Part shown: one piece after another, positions 9,339 through 18,667 of the stretch
Position numbering within the stretch: the stretch's first letter is position 1
Layout of the letters: each line of letters opens with the position of its first letter
NCBI RefSeq assembly: GCF_017114865.1
Contig: NZ_JADEYH010000013.1
Span: 1-64,000, forward strand
Length of the DNA stretch: 64,000 nt
From: Streptomyces verrucosisporus
Lineage (GTDB): Bacteria; Actinomycetota; Actinomycetes; Streptomycetales; Streptomycetaceae
Direction of reading: 5' to 3'
Program-made: the position numbers and the translations under genes
The notes under the pieces: generated by a model
What the model was told of the DNA's origin: nothing
The model's input: only the letters and a program-made list of their open reading frames with translations
Database searches by the model: none

Positions 9339-9368
9339 TTCACGCCGCGCCCCTGTCGTCGTTAGCAT
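9339..9368 (+). promoter_or_regulatory. Possible promoter of the LAxTG gene
   Basis: TTCACG at 9339-9344 and TAGCAT at 9363-9368 are separated by 18 bases and lie 44 bases before the GTG start. The -10 element is a good Streptomyces match; the -35 element is weak. Confidence 0.3.
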
Positions 9369-9411
9369 CGGTCGCAGCACCGCCGATCCGCTGCACCGAG
9401 GGGGCTATTCC

Positions 9412-9732
9412 GTGCGAGCACACCGTCGACCGCTGGTGACCGCCGCCGTCGCGGGCGGCCTCCTGTGCGGCCTCTGGTTCGTACCGTCCGCGAACGCCAC
9501 CGGCGACGGCGAGCCGGCCGGGACCACCGCCCCGCGGACACAGGTCCAGACCCAGCTCCGGACCGGTTCCGGGGGCGGTCCCGGGGGCGAGGTGGTGCTC
9601 GCCGACACCGGCACCTTCGACAGCACGCCCTACCTCGTCGGCGGTCTCGGCTTCCTCGGCGCGGGCGCCGCCCTGCTGGTCAACGCCCGCGTCCGGGCCG
9701 GCCGCGAGGGGCTCACGCCAGCGGCCCGGTGA
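9412..9732 (+). CDS. Small cell-wall-anchored protein with LAxTG sortase signal
   Basis: A 106-residue exported protein. It has a signal peptide (MRAHRR, hydrophobic core about 8-25, cleavage near SANA), a short Thr/Gly/Gln-rich middle, the sorting motif LADTG at 63-67, a hydrophobic segment (about 74-90) and a basic tail (ARVRAGRE). LAxTG is the motif of class E sortases of Streptomyces, so the protein should be cut after Thr66 and linked to peptidoglycan. Only about 35 residues would remain after both cleavages, so it is a wall-linked peptide rather than an enzyme. The GTG at 9412 follows GAGGGGG at good spacing. Its last 20 bases overlap the end of hutH on the other strand. Confidence 0.78.
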   Translation: MRAHRRPLVTAAVAGGLLCGLWFVPSANATGDGEPAGTTAPRTQVQTQLRTGSGGGPGGEVVLADTGTFDSTPYLVGGLGFLGAGAALLVNARVRAGREGLTPAAR

Positions 9733-11269
9733 CGGCCTCGGCCGCCGACACCAGCCCTCCCGTGCGGACGAACGCCTCCGCCGCCGCCAACTCCGGCGCC
9801 AGATAACGATCTTCCCCCGGGCCCCGCACCCCGGCCTCGCGGGCCGCGGCCACCACCGCCGAGGCGGCGGGCGAGGGGGTCAGCCCGTCCGCCGCGCGCA
9901 GTTCGACCGCGCGGGCGGCCGCGCACAGCTCCACGGCCACCACCCGGGTCAGCCCGTCGACGGCGGTGCGCAGCTTGCGGGCGGCCGACCAGCCCATCGA
10001 GACGTGGTCCTCCTGCATCGCCGAGGACGGGATCGAGTCCACCGAGGCCGGGACCGCCAGCCGCTTCATCTCGCTCACCAGGGCGGCCTGGGTGTACTGG
10101 GCGATCATCAGCCCCGAGTCCACGCCCGCGTCGCCCGCCAGGAAGGGCGGCAGTCCGTGGCTGCGGTTGCGGTCCAGCAGCCGGTCGGTGCGGCGCTCGG
10201 CGATGGAGGCCAGATCGGCCGCGGCGATGGCGAGGAAGTCCAGTACGTAGGCGACCGGAGCGCCGTGGAAGTTGCCGTTGGACTCCACCCGCCCCGCCTC
10301 GGGGAGCACCACCGGGTTGTCCACCGCCGCGGCCAGTTCCCGCTCGGCGACGGTGCGGGCGTGCGCCAGGGTGTCGCGCCCGGCGCCCGCGACCTGGGGG
10401 GCGCAGCGCACCGAGTAGGCGTCCTGGACGCGCGGGGCGTCGTCCTGGTGGTGGCCGGTGAGGCGGGAGCCGGCCAGGACCTTGAGCATGTTGGCGGCGG
10501 AGGCGGCCTGGCCGGGGTGCGGGCGGACGGCGTGCAGCTCGGGCGCGAGCACCCGCTCGGTGCCCAGCAGCGCCTCCAGGGTGAGGGCGGCGGTGATGTC
10601 GGCGCAGGTCAGCAGCCGGGCGAGGTCGTCGCAGGCCATCACCAGCATGCCGAGCATGCCGTCGGTGCCGTTGAGGAGGGCCAGTCCCTCCTTCTCCCGC
10701 AGCTCGACGGGGGCCAGTCCGTGCTCGGCCAGCAGCTCGGCCACCGGCCTCACCCGCCCGTCGGGGCCCTCGGCGTCCCCCTCGCCCATCAGGGCCAGCG
10801 CGCAGTGCGACAGCGGCGCCAGGTCGCCGGAGCAGCCGAGCGAGCCGTACTCGTGGACGACGGGGGTGATGCGCGCGTTGAGCAGGTCCGCCATGGCGCG
10901 GGCCACCTCGGGCCGTACCCCGGTGCGGCCCGAGGCCAGGGTCTTCAGCCGCAGGAACATCAGCGCCCGCACCACCTCGCGCTCCACGCGCGGTCCCATG
11001 CCGGCGGCGTGCGAGCGGACGATGTTGCGCTGGAGCTGCACGCGCAGCCCGGCGGGGATGTGGCGGACGGCAAGGGCGCCGAAGCCGGTGGAGACGCCGT
11101 AGACGGGGTCGGGGGACGCGGCCAGGTCGTCGACGACCCGGCGGGCGGCGGCGAGGGCGGCCAGCGCCTCGTCGGACAGTTCGACGCGGGCCAGGCCGCG
11201 GGCGACGGCTACGACGTCCTCGGCGGTGGTGCCGGAGGAGCCGATCACCACGCGGTTCTGCATATCCAT
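9713..11269 (-). CDS. hutH: Histidine ammonia-lyase
   Basis: About 518 residues, the usual length. It deaminates L-histidine to trans-urocanate, the first step of histidine catabolism. The aromatic amino acid lyase fold is clear: catalytic Tyr57 in VYGVSTGFG, the MIO-forming triad Cys146-Ser147-Gly148 in GSLGCSGDLAPL (Cys replaces the more common Ala), and the HNGNFHG-like NGNFHGAPVAY stretch. Start choice is uncertain: ATG at 11269 or 11263, or GTG at 11281. None has a clear ribosome binding site, so the mRNA may be leaderless. The other hut genes are not adjacent, as in other Streptomyces. It ends convergently with the LAxTG gene with a 20-base overlap. Confidence 0.95.
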   Translation of the reverse strand: MDMQNRVVIGSSGTTAEDVVAVARGLARVELSDEALAALAAARRVVDDLAASPDPVYGVSTGFGALAVRHIPAGLRVQLQRNIVRSHAAGMGPRVEREVVRALMFLRLKTLASGRTGVRPEVARAMADLLNARITPVVHEYGSLGCSGDLAPLSHCALALMGEGDAEGPDGRVRPVAELLAEHGLAPVELREKEGLALLNGTDGMLGMLVMACDDLARLLTCADITAALTLEALLGTERVLAPELHAVRPHPGQAASAANMLKVLAGSRLTGHHQDDAPRVQDAYSVRCAPQVAGAGRDTLAHARTVAERELAAAVDNPVVLPEAGRVESNGNFHGAPVAYVLDFLAIAAADLASIAERRTDRLLDRNRSHGLPPFLAGDAGVDSGLMIAQYTQAALVSEMKRLAVPASVDSIPSSAMQEDHVSMGWSAARKLRTAVDGLTRVVAVELCAAARAVELRAADGLTPSPAASAVVAAAREAGVRGPGEDRYLAPELAAAEAFVRTGGLVSAAEAVTGPLA

Positions 11270-11384
11270 ATTCAGGAACACTAAAGAGTGAATCGAGTTC
11301 TGTCACGACCCTGCCGGGACCGCGCCCGGCCGGCACGGGCTCCGCGCCGGCACGCGTACGCCCCCGGGCCCGCGCCCTGAGCCC

Positions 11385-12611
11385 TCACACGTCCAGGCCG
11401 CGCAGCCGGCGGCGGTCGCCCCTGGCCCCGATCCGCCCCTGCTCGGCCTGGTCGGCCAGGCGGACCACGGCGTCCCCGGTGTACTCGGGACCCTCCGCCT
11501 CCCCGGCCGCTCCGGTCTCCCCGCCGCCCTCGCGCCCGGCCACCACCGGCTTGTCGGTACGGGCGGCCTTGGCCCGGTACTGGGCGGCGTCGGCGAGGCG
11601 GAACAGCCGGCGGGCCGAGCGGACCGGGCCTATCGGATCGCCCGTCGAGGCGACCCCGCAGGCCACCCCCTGCCCCGTCTCCAGCTCCGCCGCCCGGCGG
11701 CACACCTCGTCCGCCACCCGGACCACCTCGTCCGCCGGCGGCCCCACCGCCAGCAGGCAGAACTCGTCCCCGCCCAGCCGGGCGGCCAGGGTGTCCGGGA
11801 GCATCGCGCCGCACAGGGACAGCACCGAGGCGAAACGTTCCAGCAGCCGGTCGCCCGCCTCGTGGCCCAGCACGTCGTTGACCCCCTTGAGCCCGTTGAC
11901 GTCGCAGACCAGCAGGCTGACCACCGTCCCGTCCGCGCGGTGCCGCTCCAGCGCCTCGTCCAGCCGCACGTCCACCGCCCGGCGGTTCGCCAGGCCGGTG
12001 AGGGGGTCGGTGAAGGCCAGCCGGCGCACCTCCTCCAGCCGCTCGGTCTGGGCGATCCCGGCCGCGATCACCGACGCCAGCGCCTCGGCGAAGTCCGCGT
12101 CGGCCCGGTCGAAGACCGGCTGCCCGGTCCCGCGCGCCACGTACAGCTCGCCCCACGCCCGCCCGTCCACCACGACCGGGGCGACCACGCAGCAGCCGCG
12201 CCCCCGCCGGCGCAGCGCCGGGGACCGGCCCTCCTGGGGCGCCCCGGGGCCGTACCGGGGGGCCCGGTCCCCGCCGTCGGCCGTCTCCACCCAGGCGCGC
12301 GTCCCGGACCCCGGGCCGCCGCCGTGGCGCAGGCCGGTGATCTCGGGGAAGTCGTGGACCGGGTACGTCTCGTCCTCGGGGAATTCCTCCTCGTCCTCGC
12401 GCCGCTCGCCGGTGTTGACCAGCACCCGCAGCAGGCCGCGCTCGCGCTCCCAGACGGACAGGGCCGCGAAGGAGCCGCCCAGCGCGGCCCGCGCGCCCTC
12501 GGCGGCGGTGCGGGCGACGTCGCGCAGGGTGGGGGCGGCGGCCATCTCCTGCGCCAGCCCCACCACGGTCCTCAGCCGCGCGTCGTCACCCATGCCGTAC
12601 CCGATCCACAC
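11385..12611 (-). CDS. cdgE: GAF-GGDEF diguanylate cyclase, CdgE-like
   Basis: A 408-residue cytoplasmic protein: an N-terminal GAF-like sensor domain (about 10-185), a linker helix, and a GGDEF domain (about 195-350) with an intact catalytic motif Gly-Gly-Asp-Glu-Phe at 280-284, so synthesis of cyclic di-GMP from GTP is expected. No RxxD inhibitory site is visible in the residues before the motif, which would leave the enzyme without classical product inhibition. The C-terminal 60 residues are Gly/Glu-rich and disordered. Its position beside hutH matches CdgE (SCO4931) of S. coelicolor, as I remember it. In Streptomyces, c-di-GMP controls BldD and development. GTG start; an internal ATG six codons later is an alternative. 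Confidence 0.88.
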   Translation of the reverse strand: MWIGYGMGDDARLRTVVGLAQEMAAAPTLRDVARTAAEGARAALGGSFAALSVWERERGLLRVLVNTGERREDEEEFPEDETYPVHDFPEITGLRHGGGPGSGTRAWVETADGGDRAPRYGPGAPQEGRSPALRRRGRGCCVVAPVVVDGRAWGELYVARGTGQPVFDRADADFAEALASVIAAGIAQTERLEEVRRLAFTDPLTGLANRRAVDVRLDEALERHRADGTVVSLLVCDVNGLKGVNDVLGHEAGDRLLERFASVLSLCGAMLPDTLAARLGGDEFCLLAVGPPADEVVRVADEVCRRAAELETGQGVACGVASTGDPIGPVRSARRLFRLADAAQYRAKAARTDKPVVAGREGGGETGAAGEAEGPEYTGDAVVRLADQAEQGRIGARGDRRRLRGLDV

Positions 12612-12701
12612 GACCCAGGTTATGGGCCTTCACTCCGGGTCGCCGACCGGCCGGCACCGGCCCGCTCCGGCTCACCGGGCTCGTGCCCGCTCCACCCCGG
12701 G

Positions 12702-13541
12702 TCACTCCCCCGGCCAGCGCGGGGCCCGCTTCTCGTTGAAGGCGGCCACGCCCTCGGCCCGGTCGCCGGAGAACGCCACCGAGCGCCAGGCCGCGTCCTC
12801 GACCTCCAGACCGGCGCGCAGGTCCATCCCCCATCCGGTGCGCAGCGCCCGCTTCGCCGCCCGCAGCCCCACCGGGGAGTTGACGGCGATGCGCCGGGCC
12901 AGCTCCAGCGCCTCGGCGCGGTCCTCGCCACGGGCCGCGAGGAGGTCGACCAGACCCAGCTCGCGGGCCTGACCGGCCTCCACCCTGCGCGCGGTGAAGA
13001 TCAGCTCGGCGGCGCGGGCGGCGCCCACCCGGCGCGGCAGGAGCTGGGTGCCGCCGCCGCCGGGGATCACCCCGACCGACACCTCCGGCAGGCCGACCAC
13101 CGCGGTGGGGTCGGCGACGATCAGGTCGCAGGACAGGGCCAGCTCGAAGCCGCCGCCGAGCGCGAACCCGTGCACGGCCGCGATCGTCGGCATCGGCAGC
13201 TCCAGCACCCCGGTGTAAGCGGCACGGGCGTACGGCCGCTGCCGGGACAGGTCGGCGTCGCTGAAGGAGTTGCGCTCCTTCAGATCGGCGCCCACGCAGA
13301 ACGCCCGCTCATGGGTGGAGGAGAGCACCACGGCGCGCACCCGCCGGTCCGCGGCGAGCGCGGCGCAGGCGTCCCCGATGTTCCGGGCCATCTCGGTGGA
13401 GACGGCGTTCATCGCCTTCGGCCGGTCCAGCACCAGCTCGGCGACGTGCCCGTCCGGCTCCCGCCGCACCGCGACCCACTCGCCGAACCGCTCCTCGCCC
13501 ATGCCCTCGCCCACGCTCACGCCCTCGCTCACGTCGTCCAC
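12702..13541 (-). CDS. Enoyl-CoA hydratase/isomerase family protein
   Basis: A 279-residue crotonase-fold enzyme, probably hydrating trans-2-enoyl-CoA in fatty-acid or branched-chain acyl-CoA breakdown. The CoA-binding/oxyanion segments are present: [11 protein letters not shown] and [20 protein letters not shown], followed by [21 protein letters not shown] with the catalytic Glu region. The downstream KRAL(R) segment and FxEKRAP(RW) ending are usual. The GTG at 13541 has AAGGG close upstream; an internal ATG 13 codons later is possible. The 115-base gap to the adenylate cyclase gene suggests separate promoters, although both lie on the minus strand. Confidence 0.88.
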   Translation of the reverse strand: MDDVSEGVSVGEGMGEERFGEWVAVRREPDGHVAELVLDRPKAMNAVSTEMARNIGDACAALAADRRVRAVVLSSTHERAFCVGADLKERNSFSDADLSRQRPYARAAYTGVLELPMPTIAAVHGFALGGGFELALSCDLIVADPTAVVGLPEVSVGVIPGGGGTQLLPRRVGAARAAELIFTARRVEAGQARELGLVDLLAARGEDRAEALELARRIAVNSPVGLRAAKRALRTGWGMDLRAGLEVEDAAWRSVAFSGDRAEGVAAFNEKRAPRWPGE

Positions 13542-13656
13542 GCAGCCCTTCCGGTTAACGATCGCTCACTGGTGTACGGGCGCATCATGCCATCCGCCCC
13601 GCCCGGCGGGTCAGGGGCGAGCGGCGGGGCGGCGGCCGGAAACCGGGGTGAGGCGG

Positions 13657-14763
13657 TCAGGAACCGGGGGTGCGGCGGGTCAGCAGCCAGGGCTCGATGA
13701 CGCCGAGGCCGCGCACCGGGCGCTGGTAGAGGGGGCGGAGCGCGAAGCGGTACGGCGCGTCGGCGTCCGTCTCCTTCTCCGACTCCGGCGCCTCCCCGGC
13801 GGCCACCAGTTCCGCGCGCAGCGCGCCGTCCACCAGCACCGTGTCCTTGGGCGCTATCGAGGTCAGCCGGCTGGCCAGGTTGACCGTGTTGCCGAAGACA
13901 TCGCCCATCCGGGTGGTGACCGTGCCCAGGGCCATGCCCACCCGCAGCTCCGGCATCGTCGCGTCGTTGGCCAGGGTCTCGATCAGCCGCAGCCCGATCT
14001 CGGCCGCGGTGCCCGCGTCGTCGGCGACGTAGAGCACCTCGTCGCCGAGCGTCTTGATCAGCCGGCCGCCGTGCGCGGCGACCAGGTCGGCGGCGGTGGT
14101 CTCGAACGCCTCGACCAGCTCGCCCAGCTCCTCCTCCTCCAGCCGGCGCGTCAGCCGGGTGAAGCCGACCAGATCGGCGAAGGCGACCGCCAGGCGCCGG
14201 TCGACCATCTCCTCGTCGTCGGCCGCCTGCACCACCCGGCCGGTGGCGGCGGCCAGCTGCCGCCGCCAGACGTACACCAGGAACTCCTGGAGCTCCGGCA
14301 GCAGCAGCTCGACCAGCGGGTAGGCCACCTCGGTGCGGGTCATGCCCGGTTCGGGCGGCTCGGTCAGGCCCTCCAGGAAGGAGTCGATCTGCCACTCGGC
14401 CAGCCGCGCGGTGGTCTGCCCGGTGGACCGCGCCACCTGCACCGCCATCGCCTCGCTCAGCAGCCCCGCCTCCACCAGGCCGGCCAGCCGCCGCAGCGCG
14501 ATCACGTCCGTCTCGGTCAGGGCCTTGGCCTGGCCGATGTCGGCGAACCCCATCGCGCGCCAGAAGCGGGCGGCCAGCTCCATGGAGACGTCGGCGGCCC
14601 GGGCCGCCTGGAAGGGCGTGTACTGCCGGCCGGCGCCGAGGATCAGCTGCTCGATGCGGAGCGCGAGGGGGTCCTCCTCCGGCCGGGCCTGGTCATGGGC
14701 CGCCTCACCGGCCGCTTCGCCGTCCGTCGCCGGCTCTTCGGCTGGGGTGCCCGAGTCGTCCAC
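13657..14763 (-). CDS. cya: Class III adenylate cyclase
   Basis: A 368-residue cytoplasmic enzyme making cAMP from ATP, which feeds the Crp regulator of spore germination and antibiotic production in Streptomyces. The N-terminal half is a helical adenylate-cyclase regulatory domain with a MerR-like helix-turn-helix segment (about 45-100). The catalytic domain (about 188-340) has both metal-binding aspartates (Asp197 in AFADLVGFT, Asp241 in TLGDEVLY), the adenine-recognising Lys237, and the [10 protein letters not shown] transition-state segment with Asn and Arg. There is no membrane segment. GTG start with GGAAGGG just upstream. Position next to the biotin ligase and pccB matches S. coelicolor cya (SCO4928). 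Confidence 0.93.
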   Translation of the reverse strand: MDDSGTPAEEPATDGEAAGEAAHDQARPEEDPLALRIEQLILGAGRQYTPFQAARAADVSMELAARFWRAMGFADIGQAKALTETDVIALRRLAGLVEAGLLSEAMAVQVARSTGQTTARLAEWQIDSFLEGLTEPPEPGMTRTEVAYPLVELLLPELQEFLVYVWRRQLAAATGRVVQAADDEEMVDRRLAVAFADLVGFTRLTRRLEEEELGELVEAFETTAADLVAAHGGRLIKTLGDEVLYVADDAGTAAEIGLRLIETLANDATMPELRVGMALGTVTTRMGDVFGNTVNLASRLTSIAPKDTVLVDGALRAELVAAGEAPESEKETDADAPYRFALRPLYQRPVRGLGVIEPWLLTRRTPGS

Positions 14764-14883
14764 TGCCCTTCCGATCCACTCACTGCCGCCGCGCCCGCCG
14801 CGCTGGGTCGACTCAACGATACGGCAGGTGTGCCCTGGCTCACTCTCCCGGCGACCGCTCCCGCGGCTGCCCGGGCGGCCGCC

Positions 14884-15762
14884 CTACGCCCCCTGTGAAC
14901 CGGGCCTGAGGTGCACGATGTCGCCCGCGCCCACCGGCTGCTGCACGCCCTCGGCGCCGGCCAGGACCAGCCGCCCGGCGTCGTCCACCGCGACCGCCTC
15001 GCCCAGCAGCTCGCGCTCCCCGGGCAGCACCGCGCGCACCTGCCGGCCCAGCGTGGCGCAGCTCGCGGTGTACGCCTCGCGCGCTCCGCTCGCCTCCGGG
15101 TCGCCGCCGGCCTCCCGCCAGCGGACGTACCACTCCTCCGCGGAACGCAGCACCGCGCGCAGCAGGGTGTCGCGGTCGGTGACGCGCGCGCCCGCCAGGG
15201 CCAGGGAGCCGGCCCCGGGCACCGGCAGCTCCTCCTGGCGCAGTGTGACGTTGAGGCCGATGCCCAGCACCACGGCGGCGTGGCCGCCGGGACGCTCGAC
15301 CCGCTCGGAGAGGATGCCGCCGATCTTGCGCTCCTCGCCCCCGGAGCGCACCAGGACGTCGTTGGGCCACTTCAGCACCACGTCCGCCCCGGCGGTGCGG
15401 GACAGGGCGGAGGCGGTGGCGACTCCGGCCAGCAGCGGCAGCCAGCTCCACCGCTCGGCGGGCACCCCGGGGGACAGCAGTACGGAGAGGAACAGCCCCG
15501 AGCGGGCGGGCGCCGTCCAGGTGCGCTCCAGCCGCCCGCGCCCCGCGGTCTGCCGCTCGGCGACGAGCACCTCCCCCTCCCGCACCTCGCCGCGGGCGGC
15601 CCGCGCGGCGAGGTCGGTGTTGGTGGAGCCGGTGGATTCCACCACCTCCAGCGAGGTCCACAGCGATTCGGGCCGCACCAGCGCACGGCGCAGCGAGGCG
15701 GCGTTCAGCGGGGGGCGTTCCAGGTCCGACCAGGGACCGTCCGACGGGTCGTTCGGTGTCAT
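14884..15762 (-). CDS. birA: Biotin--[acetyl-CoA-carboxylase] ligase, monofunctional
   Basis: A 292-residue enzyme that activates biotin with ATP and attaches it to the carboxyl-carrier lysine of AccA-type subunits; its likely substrate AccA2 is encoded 4 kb away. The catalytic domain shows the STN(T)D substrate segment, the biotinyl-AMP loop [17 protein letters not shown] with the catalytic Lys, and KIGGILSE. The usual C-terminal SH3-like domain is present (about 235-290). The N-terminus is only a short tail, so the winged-helix repressor domain of bifunctional BirA is absent. It is divergent from pccB over a 124-base promoter region. ATG start. Confidence 0.93.
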   Translation of the reverse strand: MTPNDPSDGPWSDLERPPLNAASLRRALVRPESLWTSLEVVESTGSTNTDLAARAARGEVREGEVLVAERQTAGRGRLERTWTAPARSGLFLSVLLSPGVPAERWSWLPLLAGVATASALSRTAGADVVLKWPNDVLVRSGGEERKIGGILSERVERPGGHAAVVLGIGLNVTLRQEELPVPGAGSLALAGARVTDRDTLLRAVLRSAEEWYVRWREAGGDPEASGAREAYTASCATLGRQVRAVLPGERELLGEAVAVDDAGRLVLAGAEGVQQPVGAGDIVHLRPGSQGA

Positions 15763-15886
15763 GCAAGACAGATTAGGTGTGGCAAACGCCGCACCGCCGG
15801 ATCACTCCCGCGCCGATACGCTACGAGTCGGTAGCCAGACGCCACGACGCACGACGACCGCACGCCACGACGAGGAGCCGCAGCCC

Positions 15887-17494
15887 GTGTCCGAGCAGCA
15901 GAGCCCAGCCCCCGAGGACCAGGATCGTCACACGACCGCGGGCAGGATCGCGGATCTGCGGCGGCGTATCGAGGAGGCCACGCACGCGGGTTCGGCGCGC
16001 GCGGTGGAGAAGCAGCACGCCAAGGGCAAGCTGACCGCTCGCGAGCGGATCGAAATGCTGCTGGACGAGGGGTCGTTCACGGAGCTGGACGAGTTCGCCC
16101 GCCACCGCTCGACCAACTTCGGCCTGGACGCCAACCGCCCCTACGGCGACGGCGTCGTCACCGGCTACGGCACGGTCGACGGCCGCCCGGTGGCCGTCTT
16201 CTCCCAGGACTTCACCGTCTTCGGCGGCGCGCTGGGCGAGGTCTACGGCCAGAAGATCGTCAAGGTGATGGACTTCGCTCTGAAGACCGGCTGCCCGGTC
16301 ATCGGCATCAACGACTCCGGCGGCGCCCGCATCCAGGAGGGCGTGGCCTCGCTGGGCGCGTACGGCGAGATCTTCCGCCGCAACACCCACGCCTCCGGTG
16401 TGATCCCGCAGATCTCCCTGGTGGTGGGCCCGTGCGCGGGCGGCGCGGTCTACTCCCCGGCGATCACCGACTTCACGGTGATGGTCGACCAGACCTCGCA
16501 CATGTTCATCACCGGCCCCGACGTCATCAAGACGGTCACCGGCGAGGACGTCGGTTTCGAGGAGCTGGGCGGCGCCCGCACCCACAACTCCACCTCCGGC
16601 GTGGCGCACTACCTGGCCTCCGGCGAGGAGGACGCGGTCGAGTACGTCAAGGCGCTGCTGTCGTACCTGCCGTCCAACAACCTCTCCGAGCCGCCCGCCT
16701 TCCCCGAGGAGGCGGACCTCCAGACCTCGGAGACCGACCTCGAGCTGGACACCCTGATCCCGGACTCGGCCAACCAGCCCTACGACATGCACGGCGTGAT
16801 CGAGCACGTGCTGGACGACGGCGAGTTCCTGGAGACCCAGCCGCTGTTCGCGCCGAACATCCTGACCGGCTTCGGCCGGGTGGAGGGCCACCCGGTCGGG
16901 ATCGTCGCCAACCAGCCGATGCAGTTCGCCGGCTGCCTGGACATCGACGCCTCCGAGAAGGCCGCGCGCTTCGTGCGCACCTGCGACGCCTTCAACGTCC
17001 CCGTGCTGACCTTCGTGGACGTGCCCGGCTTCCTGCCCGGCACCGACCAGGAGTACGGCGGCATCATCCGGCGCGGCGCCAAGCTGATCTACGCCTACGC
17101 CGAGGCGACGGTGCCGCTGATCACCGTCATCACCCGCAAGGCGTTCGGCGGCGCGTACGACGTGATGGGCTCCAAGCACCTGGGCGCCGACCTCAACTTC
17201 GCCTGGCCCACCGCCCAGATCGCGGTGATGGGCGCGCAGGGCGCGGTCAACATCCTGCACCGCAGGACGCTGGCGGCCGCGAGGACGGACGAGGAGCGCG
17301 AGGAACTGCGGGCGAAGCTGACCGCCGAGTACGAGGACACCCTGCTCAACCCGTACGTGGCCGCCGAGCGCGGATACGTGGACGCGGTGGTGGTGCCCTC
17401 CGAGACGCGCCGCCACATCGTGCGGGGGCTGCGCTCGCTGCGCAACAAGCGCGAGTCGCTGCCGCCGAAGAAGCACGGCAACATCCCGCTCTGA
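15887..17494 (+). CDS. pccB: Propionyl-CoA carboxylase beta (carboxyltransferase) subunit
   Basis: A 535-residue carboxyltransferase that transfers CO2 from carboxybiotin to propionyl-CoA to give methylmalonyl-CoA, a polyketide and odd-chain fatty acid precursor. N- and C-terminal crotonase-fold halves are clear, with oxyanion pairs in [12 protein letters not shown] and in [12 protein letters not shown]. Asp425 in that second motif corresponds by eye to Asp422 of S. coelicolor PccB, the residue that favours propionyl- over acetyl-CoA. GTG start with GAGGAG nine bases upstream; a longer frame upstream is antisense to cya and birA and is not coding. It forms an operon with pccE 50 bases downstream and works with AccA1/AccA2. 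Confidence 0.96.
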   Translation: MSEQQSPAPEDQDRHTTAGRIADLRRRIEEATHAGSARAVEKQHAKGKLTARERIEMLLDEGSFTELDEFARHRSTNFGLDANRPYGDGVVTGYGTVDGRPVAVFSQDFTVFGGALGEVYGQKIVKVMDFALKTGCPVIGINDSGGARIQEGVASLGAYGEIFRRNTHASGVIPQISLVVGPCAGGAVYSPAITDFTVMVDQTSHMFITGPDVIKTVTGEDVGFEELGGARTHNSTSGVAHYLASGEEDAVEYVKALLSYLPSNNLSEPPAFPEEADLQTSETDLELDTLIPDSANQPYDMHGVIEHVLDDGEFLETQPLFAPNILTGFGRVEGHPVGIVANQPMQFAGCLDIDASEKAARFVRTCDAFNVPVLTFVDVPGFLPGTDQEYGGIIRRGAKLIYAYAEATVPLITVITRKAFGGAYDVMGSKHLGADLNFAWPTAQIAVMGAQGAVNILHRRTLAAARTDEEREELRAKLTAEYEDTLLNPYVAAERGYVDAVVVPSETRRHIVRGLRSLRNKRESLPPKKHGNIPL

Positions 17495-17544
17495 CCGCCC
17501 CTTGGGCACCCTGTGACCGCCCGCGACAGCGAGGAGACCGTGAC

Positions 17545-17760
17545 GTGATCAAGGTCGTACGCGGCAACCCGACCCCCGAGGAACTGGCCGCCGCCCTGGC
17601 GGTGGTGCGCACCCGGGCCGCGGCCCTGGCGGCCGCGGGCGGGACCGACGGGCCCGCCGAGCGCGGCTCGGAGTGGTCGGACCCGGCCCGCACCGTCCCC
17701 GGCCACCGTCTGCCGCACCCGGGCCCGCGGGCCTGGCGGACGGCGTACTGGCCCGCCTGA
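17545..17760 (+). CDS. pccE: Acyl-CoA carboxylase epsilon subunit
   Basis: A 71-residue protein of the actinobacterial AccE/PccE family, which bridges the alpha and beta subunits and stimulates the complex. It has the family features: N-terminal IKVVRGNPTPEELAALLAV-like helix start (here PTPEELAAALAVV), an Ala-rich middle, and the C-terminal W-(R)-xSGR/AWRTAYWPA ending with two Trp. GTG start with GAGGAG eight bases upstream, 50 bases after pccB, so the two are co-transcribed. Confidence 0.93.
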   Translation: MIKVVRGNPTPEELAAALAVVRTRAAALAAAGGTDGPAERGSEWSDPARTVPGHRLPHPGPRAWRTAYWPA

Positions 17761-17789
17761 CCCTCCCGCCGACGGGAGGCACCGCACAC

Positions 17790-17827
17790 GGCCGGGCGCC
17801 TGAGTACGCGTACTCAGGCGCCCGGCC
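17790..17827. terminator. Perfect 38-base palindrome between pccE and a small membrane gene
   Basis: The two 19-base halves are exact reverse complements with no spacer; the centre is TGAGTACGCGTACTCA. It begins 30 bases after the pccE stop and ends 23 bases before the next small gene. It may terminate pccBE, act as an operator for the downstream gene, or both. The A/T-containing core within G/C-rich arms is unlike the other terminators in this window. Confidence 0.6.
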
Positions 17828-17850
17828 CGGCCGTGGCGCAGGATCGGGGC

Positions 17851-17970
17851 ATGCTCTGGTCCGACCCGGCCGACGAACCCCCCGAGGAGCTGCGCACCAC
17901 CCAGGCGATGCTCCGCCGTACCGGCTGGCTGCTCGCCGTCGCCATGGTGGCGGTCTTCCTGCTGCTGTGA
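17851..17970 (+). CDS. Conserved small single-pass membrane protein of the pcc-maf locus
   Basis: A 39-residue open frame with an ATG start: [11 protein letters not shown], a charged amphipathic stretch ([12 protein letters not shown]) and one C-terminal transmembrane helix ([15 protein letters not shown]) that runs to the stop. Codons are strongly G/C at the third position. Its composition is that of a genuine tail-anchored peptide, and I recall similar small proteins between pccE and maf in other Streptomyces. Upstream spacing to the GGATCGGGG purine run is short but workable. Function unknown. Confidence 0.6.
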   Translation: MLWSDPADEPPEELRTTQAMLRRTGWLLAVAMVAVFLLL

Positions 17971-18052
17971 GCGGGCGGCCCCGGTCCGGTGCGTCCCCGG
18001 TTCGGTGCGGCCCCGGCCCGCGGCTGCCGGGAGGCTTCCTAGGATGGGCCGT

Positions 18053-18667
18053 ATGGCCCACAACACCACGCCCCGCCGCCGTCTCGTCCTCGCCTCCCAG
18101 TCCCCCGCCCGGCTCGGGCTGCTCCGGCAGGCGGGCATGGCGCCCGAGGTGATCGTCAGCGGTGTGGACGAGGACGCCCTGGACGCCCCCACCCCGGCCG
18201 AGCTGGCCCTGCTGCTGGCCGAGGCGAAGGCCGGCGCCGTGGCCGGGCGCCCCGAGGCCGCCGGCGCGCTCGTCGTGGGCTGCGACTCGGTGCTGGAGCT
18301 GGACGGGCGGCCGCTGGGCAAGCCGGCGGACGCCGAGGAGGCCACGGCCCGCTGGAAGGACATGCGCGGGCGGGCGGGCGTCCTGGTGACCGGGCACTGC
18401 GTGGTGGACACGGCCACCGGCCGCCGGGCCTCGGCGACGGCCGCCACCACCGTCCGCTTCGGCCAGCCGAGCGACGAGGAGATCGCCGCCTACGTCGCCA
18501 GCGGCGAACCGCTGCACGTCGCGGGCGCCTTCACCCTCGACGGCCGCTCGGCCCCCTTCGTCGACGGCATCGAGGGCGACCACGGCAACGTCATCGGGCT
18601 GTCGCTGCCGCTGCTGCGCCGCCTCCTGGCCGAGCTGGGCGTACCCGTCACGGAGCTGTGGGTGTGA
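18053..18667 (+). CDS. Maf family nucleotide pyrophosphatase (house-cleaning)
   Basis: A 204-residue cytoplasmic protein that hydrolyses dTTP/UTP and modified nucleotides to monophosphates, and is linked to septum formation control in other bacteria. Diagnostic motifs: N-terminal [34 protein letters not shown], and the C-terminal [19 protein letters not shown] at 18053; the in-frame ATG at 18044 has the stronger ribosome binding site (GGGAGG, eight bases) and would add MGR. The gene ends convergently with the next one, overlapping it by 20 bases. Location between pcc and accA2 is conserved as I recall. Confidence 0.92.
   Translation: MAHNTTPRRRLVLASQSPARLGLLRQAGMAPEVIVSGVDEDALDAPTPAELALLLAEAKAGAVAGRPEAAGALVVGCDSVLELDGRPLGKPADAEEATARWKDMRGRAGVLVTGHCVVDTATGRRASATAATTVRFGQPSDEEIAAYVASGEPLHVAGAFTLDGRSAPFVDGIEGDHGNVIGLSLPLLRRLLAELGVPVTELWV

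Larger units (their letters stand above)
9004..9411. other. Divergent intergenic region, L,D-transpeptidase / LAxTG gene
   Basis: A 408-base region with no gene; it must hold the divergent promoters of the L,D-transpeptidase gene and the small sortase-substrate gene. The middle is clearly less G+C-rich than the flanking genes. It contains the 13-bp-period direct repeat and the possible plus-strand promoter listed separately; no other feature stands out. Confidence 0.6.

Noticed and set aside
13542-13656. GAGCGATCGTTA-like partial palindrome upstream of the enoyl-CoA hydratase gene as a fatty-acid regulator site
   Set aside because: Symmetry is only partial around CGATCG and no second copy was seen, so it is too weak to list.
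14333-15886. Long plus-strand extension in frame with pccB
   Set aside because: It is antisense to cya and birA; pccB family similarity and a good ribosome binding site begin at 15887.
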